Shown here: piece by piece, positions 10,455 through 20,145 of the stretch
Layout of the letters: every line of letters starts with the position of its first letter
How positions within the stretch are numbered: position 1 is the stretch's first letter
Assembly (NCBI GenBank): GCA_963751355.1
Contig: CAVVVS010000035.1
Span: forward strand, 1-59,139
Source: CAVVVS01 sp963751355
GTDB lineage: Bacteria; Bacteroidota; Ignavibacteria; Ignavibacteriales; Ignavibacteriaceae
Direction of reading: 5' to 3'
Length of the DNA stretch: 59,139 bases
Position numbers and translations under genes: made by a program
Notes under the pieces: generated by a model
Told to the model about the DNA's origin: nothing
Seen by the model: only the letters and a program-made list of their open reading frames with translations
Database searches by the model: none

Positions 10455-11627
10455 TTAATAATCAGTTTTAACTTTGAGGAATATGGTTGCCGCAACGGTT
10501 CCGATTATTCCCACTATACCGCCGACTAAAAACGCAATGGGTATATTATATGCATCGACAATTATACCGAGAACAACCGGACCAATCACTTGTCCTAAAC
10601 TCAACGATGTGGTGAAAGCACCGGTAGCAGCTCCCATTCCGTAAATCCTTCCTCTTTCCGTGCGAATGGCGATTCCCGATGCTCGCGATACGGAACTGAA
10701 AACTCCCATGATCAATGTTAGAATAAAAAACATAATCATACTCTTGAACTCGGCTATAACGCACATTGATAATGCAGAAATAATTCCTCCGAAGAAAATG
10801 AAATTTACTTTTTGTCTTGGGAATTTGTCCGATAATAATCCGAAAGGATATTGAATAACTGCACCGGAAAACATATACACAGAAAGAATAATCCCGATAT
10901 TTGTCATGCTCAAGGATGCTGCTTTAACGGCAAGTATCGGGAAAAAAGTATTAAATCCCCATCTGTAGAAGCCCCTGCTGCTGAAGTAAGTCATGATGCC
11001 AAGCATTGGTTTATCTTTAAAGACCGGCAAAAGGGATTTGAGCACAGGCTGCCGCTCTTTTTTATTGTGCTGAGTTGCAGTGCTTTCAGGGACAAGGAAG
11101 ATTATCAGAATTAATGAAATTATGGACAACACACCCATAACATAAAACGGTGTGTTGATGTTAAAACTATCGGTGAGATAACCGCCCAAATAGGGCCCAA
11201 GTGCTTGTCCACCAAAAAATGACAAGAAAAACAAATTCATATACTTGCCTTCTTTACCTACGGGAGTAATATCTCCGATGTAAGATTGTGCAACCGGTGT
11301 AACCAACACTGTTGAGAATCCCTGAACAATTCTGATCACTGTGAGAGCAATGGGTGAATCGGCTAAGATAAAGCAGAAAGAAAGAATGATGAAAAGAATT
11401 AATCCGATAATAATTAAATTTTTTCTGCCGTGCTGATCTGAAAACTGACCGATAATTGGTGCGAATATGCCCCGCGATAAAGCGAAACCGGAAAAAATTA
11501 ATCCAATCTCCAACCCTGTTGCATTCATACTTTTAGCGTACAAAGGAAGAATTGGAGTGATAATTCCGAGGCTGAGCATTGCAATGAGCGTAGCAATAAA
11601 TAAACTTATGAAAATCTTCTTTCTCAT
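10455..11627 (-). CDS. MFS transporter, drug/H+ antiporter type
   Basis: A 390-residue major facilitator protein with 12 predicted helices. The family signature between TM2 and TM3 is visible as GQFSDQHGRKNLI (about residues 62-74), and motif C-like glycine-rich TM5 sequence is seen in the LGPYLGGYLTDS region, which points to an exporter of the DHA1 type. A second loop signature GLLSDKFPRQKV occurs near residue 260 in the C-terminal half. It converges on the hydrolase gene with only 2 bp between stop codons. Substrate unknown. Confidence 0.92.
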   Translation of the reverse strand: MRKKIFISLFIATLIAMLSLGIITPILPLYAKSMNATGLEIGLIFSGFALSRGIFAPIIGQFSDQHGRKNLIIIGLILFIILSFCFILADSPIALTVIRIVQGFSTVLVTPVAQSYIGDITPVGKEGKYMNLFFLSFFGGQALGPYLGGYLTDSFNINTPFYVMGVLSIISLILIIFLVPESTATQHNKKERQPVLKSLLPVFKDKPMLGIMTYFSSRGFYRWGFNTFFPILAVKAASLSMTNIGIILSVYMFSGAVIQYPFGLLSDKFPRQKVNFIFFGGIISALSMCVIAEFKSMIMFFILTLIMGVFSSVSRASGIAIRTERGRIYGMGAATGAFTTSLSLGQVIGPVVLGIIVDAYNIPIAFLVGGIVGIIGTVAATIFLKVKTDY

Positions 11628-11874
11628 GTTATTACAAAATAATAAAAGTATTTTTTAAATAACGCAGAAATATTATTTAAGATAAGTAAGCATTTAAAAC
11701 TAATCGAAAAAATGAGGTGTGTCCAATTAGCGGTTTACGGTAAAAATGGTATTCATCAACCAAACGCACTAATTAATTATACTTGTGCCGATCCCGCAGT
11801 ATTATTAATAATGTAATCGAAGAATGGTATTACCCTGCAAATAATAATTGCTGACATACATTACAACAACAATT

Positions 11875-12276
11875 TTATAGAGCCGCCGAAGCAAAACTCT
11901 TACTTAATCTCTTGACAGGTGTTTTATTTATATGGTCGATAATTTTTATTTGCACTTTATTATGTAATGAAGAAGGGAGCATTTCCATAACTGTTTTTAC
12001 ATCTTTGCATCTTGTAGTCATGTAAAAAGCACTTTCAGCATAAGGGCAAACGCAGTGAGAGTCGCCGACAATTTTCAACTTGCCATTAGTTCTTGATACT
12101 AAAGCATAGGGACAAACCCCTGCATCATTAGGTATTTTTACAAGATATGTATGTATTACATCACTCTTTTTTGCGGAACTGCCGAAAGGAGTATAAAAGA
12201 AATTTAATCCTAAAAAAAGAATAATAATAAAAGAGAAAAAAGCCATTCCTCTTACAAATGTGAACCTCTTTTTCAT
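11875..12276 (-). CDS. Exported Cys-containing protein, unknown function
   Basis: I do not recognise this 133-residue protein. It has one N-terminal hydrophobic segment (about residues 10-28) that can be a signal peptide or anchor, then a small domain with two CPYA repeats: GVCPYALVS near residue 54 and CVCPYAESA near residue 76, followed by TRCKD. The repeated CPYA and the extra cysteines suggest metal binding or disulfide pairs outside the cytoplasm; this is inference. It is the most downstream of three same-strand envelope genes (T9SS protein and TonB receptor upstream), with gaps of 263 and 237 bp, so they may be co-regulated but not tightly coupled. Confidence 0.7.
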   Translation of the reverse strand: MKKRFTFVRGMAFFSFIIILFLGLNFFYTPFGSSAKKSDVIHTYLVKIPNDAGVCPYALVSRTNGKLKIVGDSHCVCPYAESAFYMTTRCKDVKTVMEMLPSSLHNKVQIKIIDHINKTPVKRLSKSFASAAL

Positions 12277-12539
12277 TTAAACACCATTTGTATAATTATA
12301 AATATTTTTTAGAAGCTATACACAAAAATTAATATGTAATAGCAATTGAGCCTTTGGGAAGATGCATTAAAAAATTAAAACGTAATAAAATATCAACTTC
12401 TTGAGCATGTTTTAATTTTCTTCAAGCTAATTTATTTTTCCGTTATAAACAAGAATAAATTTCGGTGTGTATTTTAACTCACTCAATTCAAAAGCCATTT
12501 AACTGAAATCGAATGAGCATGTCCCCGGCGTACTCAAAA

Positions 12540-13370
12540 CTATTTAAGGAGAAGCATTTTCATTATTTTTACATGACTGCCGGCTTTTAACCTGTAAAAA
12601 TAAATACCGCTTTGTAGAGTTGATCCGTTTTCTCCGGCAGCCCCTGCTGAAAATTCAACTTCATGAATACCGGCTTGCCGTTCTCCGTTTACCAATCGTG
12701 TTACCTCTCTGCCGAGAATATCATAAATTATTAACGTAACGAAAGAGCTTTTAGCTAAAGAATACTTTATAACGGTTGAAGGGTTAAATGGGTTGGGGTA
12801 ATTTTGATCGAGTTCAAAATCAAATTTTGTAAAATCATCCTTTACACCGGTTGTATTAAGTATAACCACATTCTTGTCGGGAGAAAAATTCCATTGATCC
12901 TGGGAATCGTTTATGCCGTCACCGTTAACGCTGTTGCCGACTGCATACAAAGTAATCGATTGCTGGGCTGAAGGAGCTTCATAAGAAAATGTAAAAGTGA
13001 CTTTACCTCCGGAAGGAGATTTCGGCTGCGAATGAGTTAACTCACCGTTATACGAATCTCTTCTTAAATCCGAACCGGTTGGTGAAAGAGTTCCTGCAGA
13101 TGTCGCAATATCTACACCGGCGCTGTTTAAAGGTCCCCCCGTAATTGTCACGGAATATTCCGCCGATTGATTTACCATTAACGTATCAGGTCCGATAATT
13201 TTAACACTTACATTTAATGATGGCTGCGAATTATGACACGTACAACCGAATCCGTTCTTTTTAGTTACTCCTGTAATTCCGGTTACATAAGCGTACAGCA
13301 GAATAGAAGTACTAATTACTAATAAGACTACAGTAGTCAAAAACTTATTTTTATTTAAGGAATAATACAT
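12540..13370 (-). CDS. Secreted reeler-like protein with type IX sorting domain
   Basis: A 276-residue secreted protein. After an N-terminal membrane-spanning signal (about 10-30) comes GCTCHN (Cys43, Cys45, His46), the start of a reeler-like/choice-of-anchor-V beta domain that runs to about residue 165 (GPDTLMVNQSAEYSVTI, then GVDIATSAGTL). The C-terminal ~85 residues are a type IX secretion sorting domain: NYPNPFNPSTVIKYSL, YDILGREV, and the terminal IYFYRLKAG with MKMLLLK. The protein should therefore be moved across the outer membrane by the Por/T9SS machinery and cleaved or anchored. This domain is the best phylum marker in the window. Its binding target is unknown; the CTCH element might coordinate metal but is not a CxxCH haem site. 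Confidence 0.88.
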   Translation of the reverse strand: MYYSLNKNKFLTTVVLLVISTSILLYAYVTGITGVTKKNGFGCTCHNSQPSLNVSVKIIGPDTLMVNQSAEYSVTITGGPLNSAGVDIATSAGTLSPTGSDLRRDSYNGELTHSQPKSPSGGKVTFTFSYEAPSAQQSITLYAVGNSVNGDGINDSQDQWNFSPDKNVVILNTTGVKDDFTKFDFELDQNYPNPFNPSTVIKYSLAKSSFVTLIIYDILGREVTRLVNGERQAGIHEVEFSAGAAGENGSTLQSGIYFYRLKAGSHVKIMKMLLLK

Positions 13371-13607
13371 CCGCAGAAAATTTGAGCCTGATTACGATGA
13401 ATTTACTTTTTATTAAAGGCGAATATACAAATAAAATTCTAAAAATCGATTGATATTTCTGCTGTCTTATCGGGGGGAAAAATAAAATGATTCACGATTT
13501 TATGTCATAATTTTAAGATAAATTTGGATTAAAGTCTTTCGAGAATATTTTTATTTAAAAAATCGTGTTAATTATTTAGTGCAGTAATTTTTGTACACAG
13601 ATCATTT

Positions 13608-15788
13608 TTATATGCTAATTTTCACAGCAATATTAGCTACCATGCCGTCCAAAGGCGCATATAGCTGCTTAAAAGTGGGATTCGAATAAGGCGGAATAAC
13701 AATCTTTTCAAATTTGGTTTGCCTAACGTCAAGAAGGTTTTCTACATTTCCCACTATGGAAAAATTATCAAACATTTTTTCGAACATTACTCCAATCAGC
13801 CAGTAATCAGGTGAGTAGGCTCCTCCGTTTAACAATTCACTGCCGGTATAGAACGCTTCCACCCCGGTTCGCCAGTCGTCTTCCTGTTCATACGTTAAGG
13901 TTAAATTTAATTTATTTTTGGGAGTTAATTCCAAAAATCTTTTTTCGCTTTTGTAATTCATATACGCATCGGTAAAAGTGTAATCGGCAAACAACTCCAG
14001 GTCACCGAGTGTTAAATCCATGTTTGTATCGAAACCTTTTGCTTCTAGAGGTACAATAGAATTTTTATACAAAAGCATTCCGTTCAAAAGTGAGTCGCTC
14101 TGCCCGGTTAATGAATTATTCACTTTTGTATAGTAGAATGATTGGTCCAATGTTAAGCTGATGGCATTCCAAAATGTGCCGTTATAATTTATATCAAAAC
14201 CTGTACTGAATGACTTTTCCGGTTTTATATTATTCCCGATAGGAGCAATATCCTGATATCCCCTCTCTTCTGCGATGTTCGAAAATATTGAAGGTATTTG
14301 ATAACCCGTTCCTGCTTCCAATCGTGTATAAAAATTACTTGTGAATTTGTACATTATCGATATGTGAGGCAGATAAAATATCTTGTACTTGTCTTGATAA
14401 TCTGTTCTAAAGCTGGGTTCAAGTATTAAGTGTTTCCCGATTGTCCAATCGTCCAGTAAAAAAGCTCCAAGTGTATTATAATTAAAACTTAAAGATGATT
14501 TTACTATTTGCTTATCGGGTGCAAATTGATCTGTATTGAAATTTAAACCAGCTACCAATTTATGATTCCCAGTTTTCATGAGGTAACTTAATTCGGAAAA
14601 ACTTGAATACTGAATACCTTTGAATTTGTTTTCAGCTAATGAGAGATTGCGGCTGTACCTGCTCCAGCTGTTCTTGAAAGTTAATTTATTTCCGCTACCA
14701 AATGATTTGTCAAATTCGACACGGGTAACGGTATGAACGGATTTATTTTTATACACATACCGGTGAAGAGAATCCGGGGTATTTTGAATAGCAAAAATAT
14801 CTCCGCCCTCTCTTGTATCGTATGAAATACTCACACCCCCCATTATAGAAGTTAAATCATCAATGTAATAAAATATTTTTGGCGCAATATTTAATTGATT
14901 AAACTTTGGTATGTCGGTGAATCCGTTATGATTAATATCCAGAGCCTTTTGAGCGCTGTAGCTGGTAAGAAAAGTTATTCCCAAATTGTTTTTTCTGTTC
15001 GTATAGAATGAACTGATATCTTTTTCGCCCTTTTGAGTAATGTTCAGCAGCAGAGACCACTTTGGTTTTAAAGTAGGTTTTTTAGAAATAAGATTAACAA
15101 TACCTCCGATAGAGCCTGCTCCGTAAAGAGAGGATGCAGAGCCTTTAATTACTTCCACCTGTTTTAAATCCAGCGGAGGAATTTGCAGCAAACTGAGTTC
15201 TCCCGAAAATCCGCTGTACAATGGGAAGCCGTCGGATAATAATTGTGTATACCTTCCCGGTAATCCCTGAATTCTGAAAGTAACGCTGCCTGTAGCGGGA
15301 CTAGTTTGCTGAACAAGAATACCCGTGGTTTCGCCTAACAATTTCGAAATATTCCCTGGCTTTATTCCTATTTCTTCATTCACTTCATCGGTTCCCAGTA
15401 CTTCAACTCTGGTAGGCACATCGGCAATTCTGTTTTCAGTTCTGGTTGAACTGACGGTAACTTCCCCAAGATTTACGGGCTGTTTCTCAAGCTTAATTAT
15501 AATCCTCTTTTGCGTGGAATCATTCGGGAAAGTGATTTGTTCTTTTAAAGTCTCGTAACCCACATATGAAAATCTAATTGTGTAAGTTCCATCGGGTATT
15601 TTTTTAATATCGACGTTACCGTTACTACCCGAAGAAGCACCGATATCTAATTTGGTTACATAAGCATTTGCGCCGATTAAAGGCCGGAGTGATTCGGCAT
15701 CGACTATTTTTGCTTTCAATAGATTTTGTGCAAAAAGAACGTGTGAGAACAAAACAATACAAGACAATAATAATATCTTCATTTTCAT
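13608..15788 (-). CDS. TonB-dependent outer membrane receptor
   Basis: A 726-residue outer-membrane transporter. Order: signal peptide (1-20), carboxypeptidase-regulatory-like beta-sandwich (about 22-105, with the GAN-x-YV and YTIRFSYVGYETL motifs), TonB plug (about 115-235, with VEVIKGSASSLYGAGSIGG) and a 22-strand beta-barrel ending in the aromatic-poor ANIAVKISI. The length fits FecA/CirA-type siderophore or metal-complex receptors rather than the ~1000-residue SusC type, and no SusD gene is next to it. It is upstream on the same strand of the secreted reeler-like protein and the Cys-rich exported protein, which may form a surface uptake set. Substrate is not deducible. Confidence 0.93.
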   Translation of the reverse strand: MKMKILLLSCIVLFSHVLFAQNLLKAKIVDAESLRPLIGANAYVTKLDIGASSGSNGNVDIKKIPDGTYTIRFSYVGYETLKEQITFPNDSTQKRIIIKLEKQPVNLGEVTVSSTRTENRIADVPTRVEVLGTDEVNEEIGIKPGNISKLLGETTGILVQQTSPATGSVTFRIQGLPGRYTQLLSDGFPLYSGFSGELSLLQIPPLDLKQVEVIKGSASSLYGAGSIGGIVNLISKKPTLKPKWSLLLNITQKGEKDISSFYTNRKNNLGITFLTSYSAQKALDINHNGFTDIPKFNQLNIAPKIFYYIDDLTSIMGGVSISYDTREGGDIFAIQNTPDSLHRYVYKNKSVHTVTRVEFDKSFGSGNKLTFKNSWSRYSRNLSLAENKFKGIQYSSFSELSYLMKTGNHKLVAGLNFNTDQFAPDKQIVKSSLSFNYNTLGAFLLDDWTIGKHLILEPSFRTDYQDKYKIFYLPHISIMYKFTSNFYTRLEAGTGYQIPSIFSNIAEERGYQDIAPIGNNIKPEKSFSTGFDINYNGTFWNAISLTLDQSFYYTKVNNSLTGQSDSLLNGMLLYKNSIVPLEAKGFDTNMDLTLGDLELFADYTFTDAYMNYKSEKRFLELTPKNKLNLTLTYEQEDDWRTGVEAFYTGSELLNGGAYSPDYWLIGVMFEKMFDNFSIVGNVENLLDVRQTKFEKIVIPPYSNPTFKQLYAPLDGMVANIAVKISI

Positions 15789-16086
15789 CGTATCCCGGTG
15801 TTTTAAGAACTTTACATGAAGTTACACGTTTCTATTAACTTAATAAATGTTTTAGAGTACATTACTTTTTCATTTCAAAGTTATATCATATAAAATCTTA
15901 AACTTATTAGTGAAAATATTTTAGAATTACGAATTATTTTTAATATCTTTAAATGCTTATATGATAAGGTATAATGAAAGATTACCTTAAATTGTACTCG
16001 TTTATAATTCTTCTTTGTTTTTTACAGGGTAATTAATATAGTTTTAATTCAAATTATACAGAAAATCAAATTTAATTGAGTCCGGA

Positions 16087-19000
16087 ATGCATTTAAAAAT
16101 TCTTACTCCCAAACAATCCCTAAATAAAGCTTTTCGCAAAGTTAATATTTACCGTGAGGAATTTGACATTTTCAGAAACAATCTTTCCATATTGCTGGCC
16201 AATATTGATAAGGAAGAAAGTGAAGAGAATGTAAAAAATCATCTGAAGGATTTTTTAAATGAAACATATTATAAAAATAAGCATTTGCTCAATACTAAAA
16301 ACAGAACCGATTTAGTAATTTATTTAGAGAACAAACAGGACAGCAATGCCGGTGTACTGCTTGAAGTAAAGCGCCCCGCTAACAAACCGGAAATGATTAC
16401 CCCTACAGATTTAAATAGGAAAGCATTCCATGAACTTATTCTCTATTATTTGCAGGAAAGAATTGAGCACAAAAACGATGAATTAAAATATTTGATTGCA
16501 ACCAACATTTACGAGTGGTTCATATTTGATGCGGTGTTATTTGAAAATCTCTTTTATAAAAATTCTCAGTTGATTAAAAATTATAATAGCTGGAAAAACG
16601 ATCAAAAAGTTTCAGGCAGAACAGATCATTTTTATGACGAAATTTTAAATCCGTTTCTTGAAAATCTTACTTCCGAAATATCATTTTCCTACTTCAATTT
16701 TTCTGATTACGTAAAACTTATTAATGTAACGGATAAGGAAATCGAAAAGAAATTGATTCCGTTGTTCAAAATTTTATCGCCTTCCCATTTACTGAAGCAG
16801 CCTTTCGTTAACGACAGCAATTCACTCGATAGAAATTTTTATAACGAACTTCTGCATATTATCGGGCTCGAAGAAGTGAAAGAGAAAAACAAAAAAGTAA
16901 TTAACCGTAAAAAACCCGGTGAAAGAGAATACGGTTCATTCATAGAAAATACTATTCAAATACTTAAAACCGATGGGGCACTGGACCGGATTACCGGGCC
17001 TAAAAAATTCGGTGATGATGAAAAAGAACAGCTTTACCACATTGCTCTCGAGCTTTCATTAACGTGGATAAACAGAATACTTTTTCTTAAACTTCTGGAA
17101 TCGCAATTATACAACTACCATTTAAATGAAGATTTTAAATTTCTTAACAGCAAAACAATTAGTGATTTTGATGAACTGTATAAATTGTTTCATTCCGTTC
17201 TCGCAGTAAAAGTGAAAGATAGAACGAAAAATGTAAATGAAAAATATGCAAGGATTCCATATCTGAACAGTTCTTTGTTCGAAAAAACCGGACTTGAAGA
17301 TCAAGCAATAAGAATTAATATGCTGGACAACAGCGCCGAATTACAAATTTACAAAGCTACCGTTCTGAAAGACAATAAAGGGAAAAAGAAAAACGGAAAG
17401 CTTCCCGCACTGCAATATCTTTTTGAATTTCTTGATGCATATAATTTTACTTCCGACGGAAAAGAAGATATTGAAGAAGAGAGAAAAACACTTATTAATG
17501 CCTCCGTGTTAGGATTGATATTCGAAAAAATTAACGGTTACAAAGACGGCTCTTATTTTACTCCCGGTTTTATAACGATGTACATGTCCAGGGAAACAAT
17601 CCGTCGGTCAATAGTTCAAAAGTTTAATGATAAATATGAATGGGGCTGCGAGAAATTCGACGATCTTAAAAATCATCTGGCGGTAAAGAGAAACACCAAG
17701 GATATTCTGGAAGCCAACGAAGTTATAAATTCATTGAAGATTTGCGATCCTGCCGTCGGGTCGGGACATTTTCTTGTTTCGGCATTAAATGAAATTATCA
17801 CAATCAAATCCGAACTTGGAATTTTAGCTGATGAAAATGGTGTAGTGTTAAACGGGTATGAGGTAAAGATAGAGAATGATGAATTAATTACTACGTACAA
17901 TTTCGGCGAAGAAATTTTTGAATATCATCCGCTGCAAAGAAAAAGTTTGTACGGCGGACAATCGCAGTCTCAAATAGTTCAGCAGACCCTGTTCAAGGAA
18001 AAACAAACTATAATAGAAAACTGCCTGTTCGGAGTTGATATAAATCCAAATTCGGTTAAGATTGCACAGCTTAGATTGTGGATTGAGCTGCTTAAAAATG
18101 CATTCTACACTAAAGAAAGCGGGTACGCAGAACTTGAAACCTTACCCAACATCGATATAAACATAAAAGAAGGAAACTCGCTGGTAAGTAAGTTTGATGT
18201 TAAACAGGATATCTTCTCTCACAGCGACAAACAAATACTAGATGTGTACAGATTAAATGTAGGGCTATATAAAAACGAATCCGACCACGAAAAACGTAAA
18301 TCGCTTAAAAAATCCATTGAAAGTACAAAAAAAAGAATACGGGGATTTGCCGTTGACCCGCTGAAAAAAGAAAGAGACCAAATACAAAAACTAACCGAAC
18401 AGCTGGAAAAACTTACTACCGGTGATTTTTTTGATAAAGAACGAAGTGCGCATGAACAGAAAAAAGTTGAACAAAAGATAGATGAAGTTAGCGCTAAAAT
18501 AAATAAGCTGATGGAGCTAAAAGATAAAAAGGCAGAAGAATACAGAACACTTTACTCAAATGCTTTTGAATGGCGATTTGAATTCCCAGAGGTGCTTGAT
18601 GAAGAAGGAAATTTTGTGGGATTTGATATTGTTATTGGGAATCCGCCGTATTATTCTTTGTCTAAAGCTCAGGAATTTTCTAAATATTTTGAAGAAGCCG
18701 GATACAAGACTTATACAAAAGGTGCTGATATTTATTGTTTGTTTTATGAAAAAGGAAATCAAATACTAAAGCAAGAAAGGTATTTAACTTATATTACATC
18801 AAATTCCTGGCTGCGCTCAATTTATGGTATTCAGTTGAAAAAATATTTTAATGAACATATGCATCCCATAAATTTATTAAATATTGAAGATATTCAAATA
18901 TTTGAAGAGGCTACAGTTGAATCAAACATTATAATGCTTCAAAAAGATAATAAAAGCAGTTTTTTCCTTGTTGCCAATCTTGCTGCTAATTATGATTTTG

Positions 19001-19896
19001 GCTCATCATTATCAGATTACTTCAATGAAAATTGTTTTGAATTTAATATTCCCGATAATCCGGAATGGGTAATAGGAGATGAATCTTTTGTTAAATTGAA
19101 AATTAAGGTTGAAAAAGGATCAAAGTTATTAAAACAATTTGATATCGGAATAAATTTTGGTATTAAATCTGGGTTTAACTCTGCATTCATAATTGATACT
19201 GAAACAAAAAATGTACTTATTAAACAAGATCCAAAAGCTACAAAAATAATAAAACCTATTTTAAGGGGCAGAGACTTAAAAAAATATAGTTGTAATTATG
19301 CTAATTATTGGGCAATCTGTACTTTCCCAAGCATAAAATTAAATATTGAAAATTATCCTTCAATCTTAAATTATCTATTAAAATTTGGTAAAGGTAGATT
19401 AGAGCAAAGCGGAAAAAAAGGAAGCAGAAAAAAAACTTCACATAAATGGTTTGAAACTCAAGATTCAATCGTTTATTGGGAAGATTTCGAAAAACCAAAA
19501 ATAATTTGGGGAGAAATTTCAGACGAGCCCAAATTTGCTTTTGATAATGACCATTTCTATGCAGAAGCAACTACTTTCATAATGACAGGCGAAAAACTTA
19601 AGTATCTTTTAGCAATTCTAAATTCAAAAGTAGCTGAGTGGTATTTTAAACAAATTGGCACAACTACGGGAATGGGAACAAACAGATGGAAAAAATATAA
19701 AATAGAATTGCTACCGATAAAAATTCCATCTGAAGAAATGGAAAATAAAATTGAAGATCTGGTAAATAAGATTATAGATACTAAAAAGTTAACCCCAAAC
19801 GCAGACACAACCAAATTAGAAACCGAAATCGACCAAATTGTATATAAACTTTACGGATTAACGGAAGATGAGATAAAGATTGTAGAAGGGGAATAG
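16087..19896 (+). CDS. Type IIG-like fused restriction-modification enzyme
   Basis: A single 1269-residue chain that carries both nuclease and DNA methyltransferase parts. N-terminal HsdR-like PD-(D/E)xK nuclease: Asp75 (RTDLVIY) and Glu93-x-Lys95 (LLEVKRP). A long helical connector follows, with a TLINASVLGLIFEKING block just ahead of the methylase. The methylase is of the Eco57I gamma type: SAM motif I Asp554 (DPAVGSGHF), NPPYY catalytic motif at 852-856 (IVIGNPPYYSLS). A coiled coil lies at about 735-810 between motif I and NPPY. The C-terminal third (about 1000-1230) is a TaqI-like specificity domain with the ending LLAILNSKVAEWYFKQI typical of it. It acts in the cytoplasm, methylating self DNA as adenine N6 and cutting unmodified DNA. 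No separate S or R subunit is needed. Recognition site not deducible. Confidence 0.93.
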   Translation: MHLKILTPKQSLNKAFRKVNIYREEFDIFRNNLSILLANIDKEESEENVKNHLKDFLNETYYKNKHLLNTKNRTDLVIYLENKQDSNAGVLLEVKRPANKPEMITPTDLNRKAFHELILYYLQERIEHKNDELKYLIATNIYEWFIFDAVLFENLFYKNSQLIKNYNSWKNDQKVSGRTDHFYDEILNPFLENLTSEISFSYFNFSDYVKLINVTDKEIEKKLIPLFKILSPSHLLKQPFVNDSNSLDRNFYNELLHIIGLEEVKEKNKKVINRKKPGEREYGSFIENTIQILKTDGALDRITGPKKFGDDEKEQLYHIALELSLTWINRILFLKLLESQLYNYHLNEDFKFLNSKTISDFDELYKLFHSVLAVKVKDRTKNVNEKYARIPYLNSSLFEKTGLEDQAIRINMLDNSAELQIYKATVLKDNKGKKKNGKLPALQYLFEFLDAYNFTSDGKEDIEEERKTLINASVLGLIFEKINGYKDGSYFTPGFITMYMSRETIRRSIVQKFNDKYEWGCEKFDDLKNHLAVKRNTKDILEANEVINSLKICDPAVGSGHFLVSALNEIITIKSELGILADENGVVLNGYEVKIENDELITTYNFGEEIFEYHPLQRKSLYGGQSQSQIVQQTLFKEKQTIIENCLFGVDINPNSVKIAQLRLWIELLKNAFYTKESGYAELETLPNIDINIKEGNSLVSKFDVKQDIFSHSDKQILDVYRLNVGLYKNESDHEKRKSLKKSIESTKKRIRGFAVDPLKKERDQIQKLTEQLEKLTTGDFFDKERSAHEQKKVEQKIDEVSAKINKLMELKDKKAEEYRTLYSNAFEWRFEFPEVLDEEGNFVGFDIVIGNPPYYSLSKAQEFSKYFEEAGYKTYTKGADIYCLFYEKGNQILKQERYLTYITSNSWLRSIYGIQLKKYFNEHMHPINLLNIEDIQIFEEATVESNIIMLQKDNKSSFFLVANLAANYDFGSSLSDYFNENCFEFNIPDNPEWVIGDESFVKLKIKVEKGSKLLKQFDIGINFGIKSGFNSAFIIDTETKNVLIKQDPKATKIIKPILRGRDLKKYSCNYANYWAICTFPSIKLNIENYPSILNYLLKFGKGRLEQSGKKGSRKKTSHKWFETQDSIVYWEDFEKPKIIWGEISDEPKFAFDNDHFYAEATTFIMTGEKLKYLLAILNSKVAEWYFKQIGTTTGMGTNRWKKYKIELLPIKIPSEEMENKIEDLVNKIIDTKKLTPNADTTKLETEIDQIVYKLYGLTEDEIKIVEGE

Positions 19897-19989
19897 ATTT
19901 ATTCGCAGATTTTCGGGGATGTAAAATTTACTATTTAAGTAAATTACTGTATTATATAGAATTTTTAACCATAAAAAACAACTAAACTT

Positions 19990-20145
19990 ATGTCTGAAAA
20001 TTCAAATATAATTCCGCCGCATGGTGGATACCGCAATTTGAAATCCTTCCAAATGGCAGAGATAGTTTATGATGCCACGGTGAAGTTCTGTGACCGTTTT
20101 ATTGATAAAAGATCCGGTACTAAGTTGGTTTTATTTTATATCTAA
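19990..20145 (+). pseudogene. Truncated four-helix-bundle suffix-domain protein
   Basis: A 51-codon frame, MSENSNIIPPHGGYRNLKSF and onward, matches the N-terminus of the four-helix-bundle suffix-domain family (relatives of the S23 proteins found with 23S rRNA intervening sequences). The conserved core is seen: PPHGGYRNLKSFQMAE, YDATVKFCDRFIDKRS. The family normally continues with SRTHDQMVQAARSGKQNIAEG; here, right after DKRSG, the frame changes to a short unrelated tail (TKLVLFYI) and stops. The 3' end overlaps the end of the convergent GH2 gene by 15 bp, so the rest was lost at this boundary. Recognition of the N-terminal 43 residues is confident; loss of function is inferred. Confidence 0.8.

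Noticed and set aside
12540..13370. GCTCHN as c-type haem site
   Set aside because: The spacing is C-x-C-H, not CxxCH, so covalent haem is not supported.
16087..19896. BREX PglX-like methylase
   Set aside because: The N-terminal PD-(D/E)xK nuclease and absence of brx/pgl neighbours favour a type IIG enzyme.
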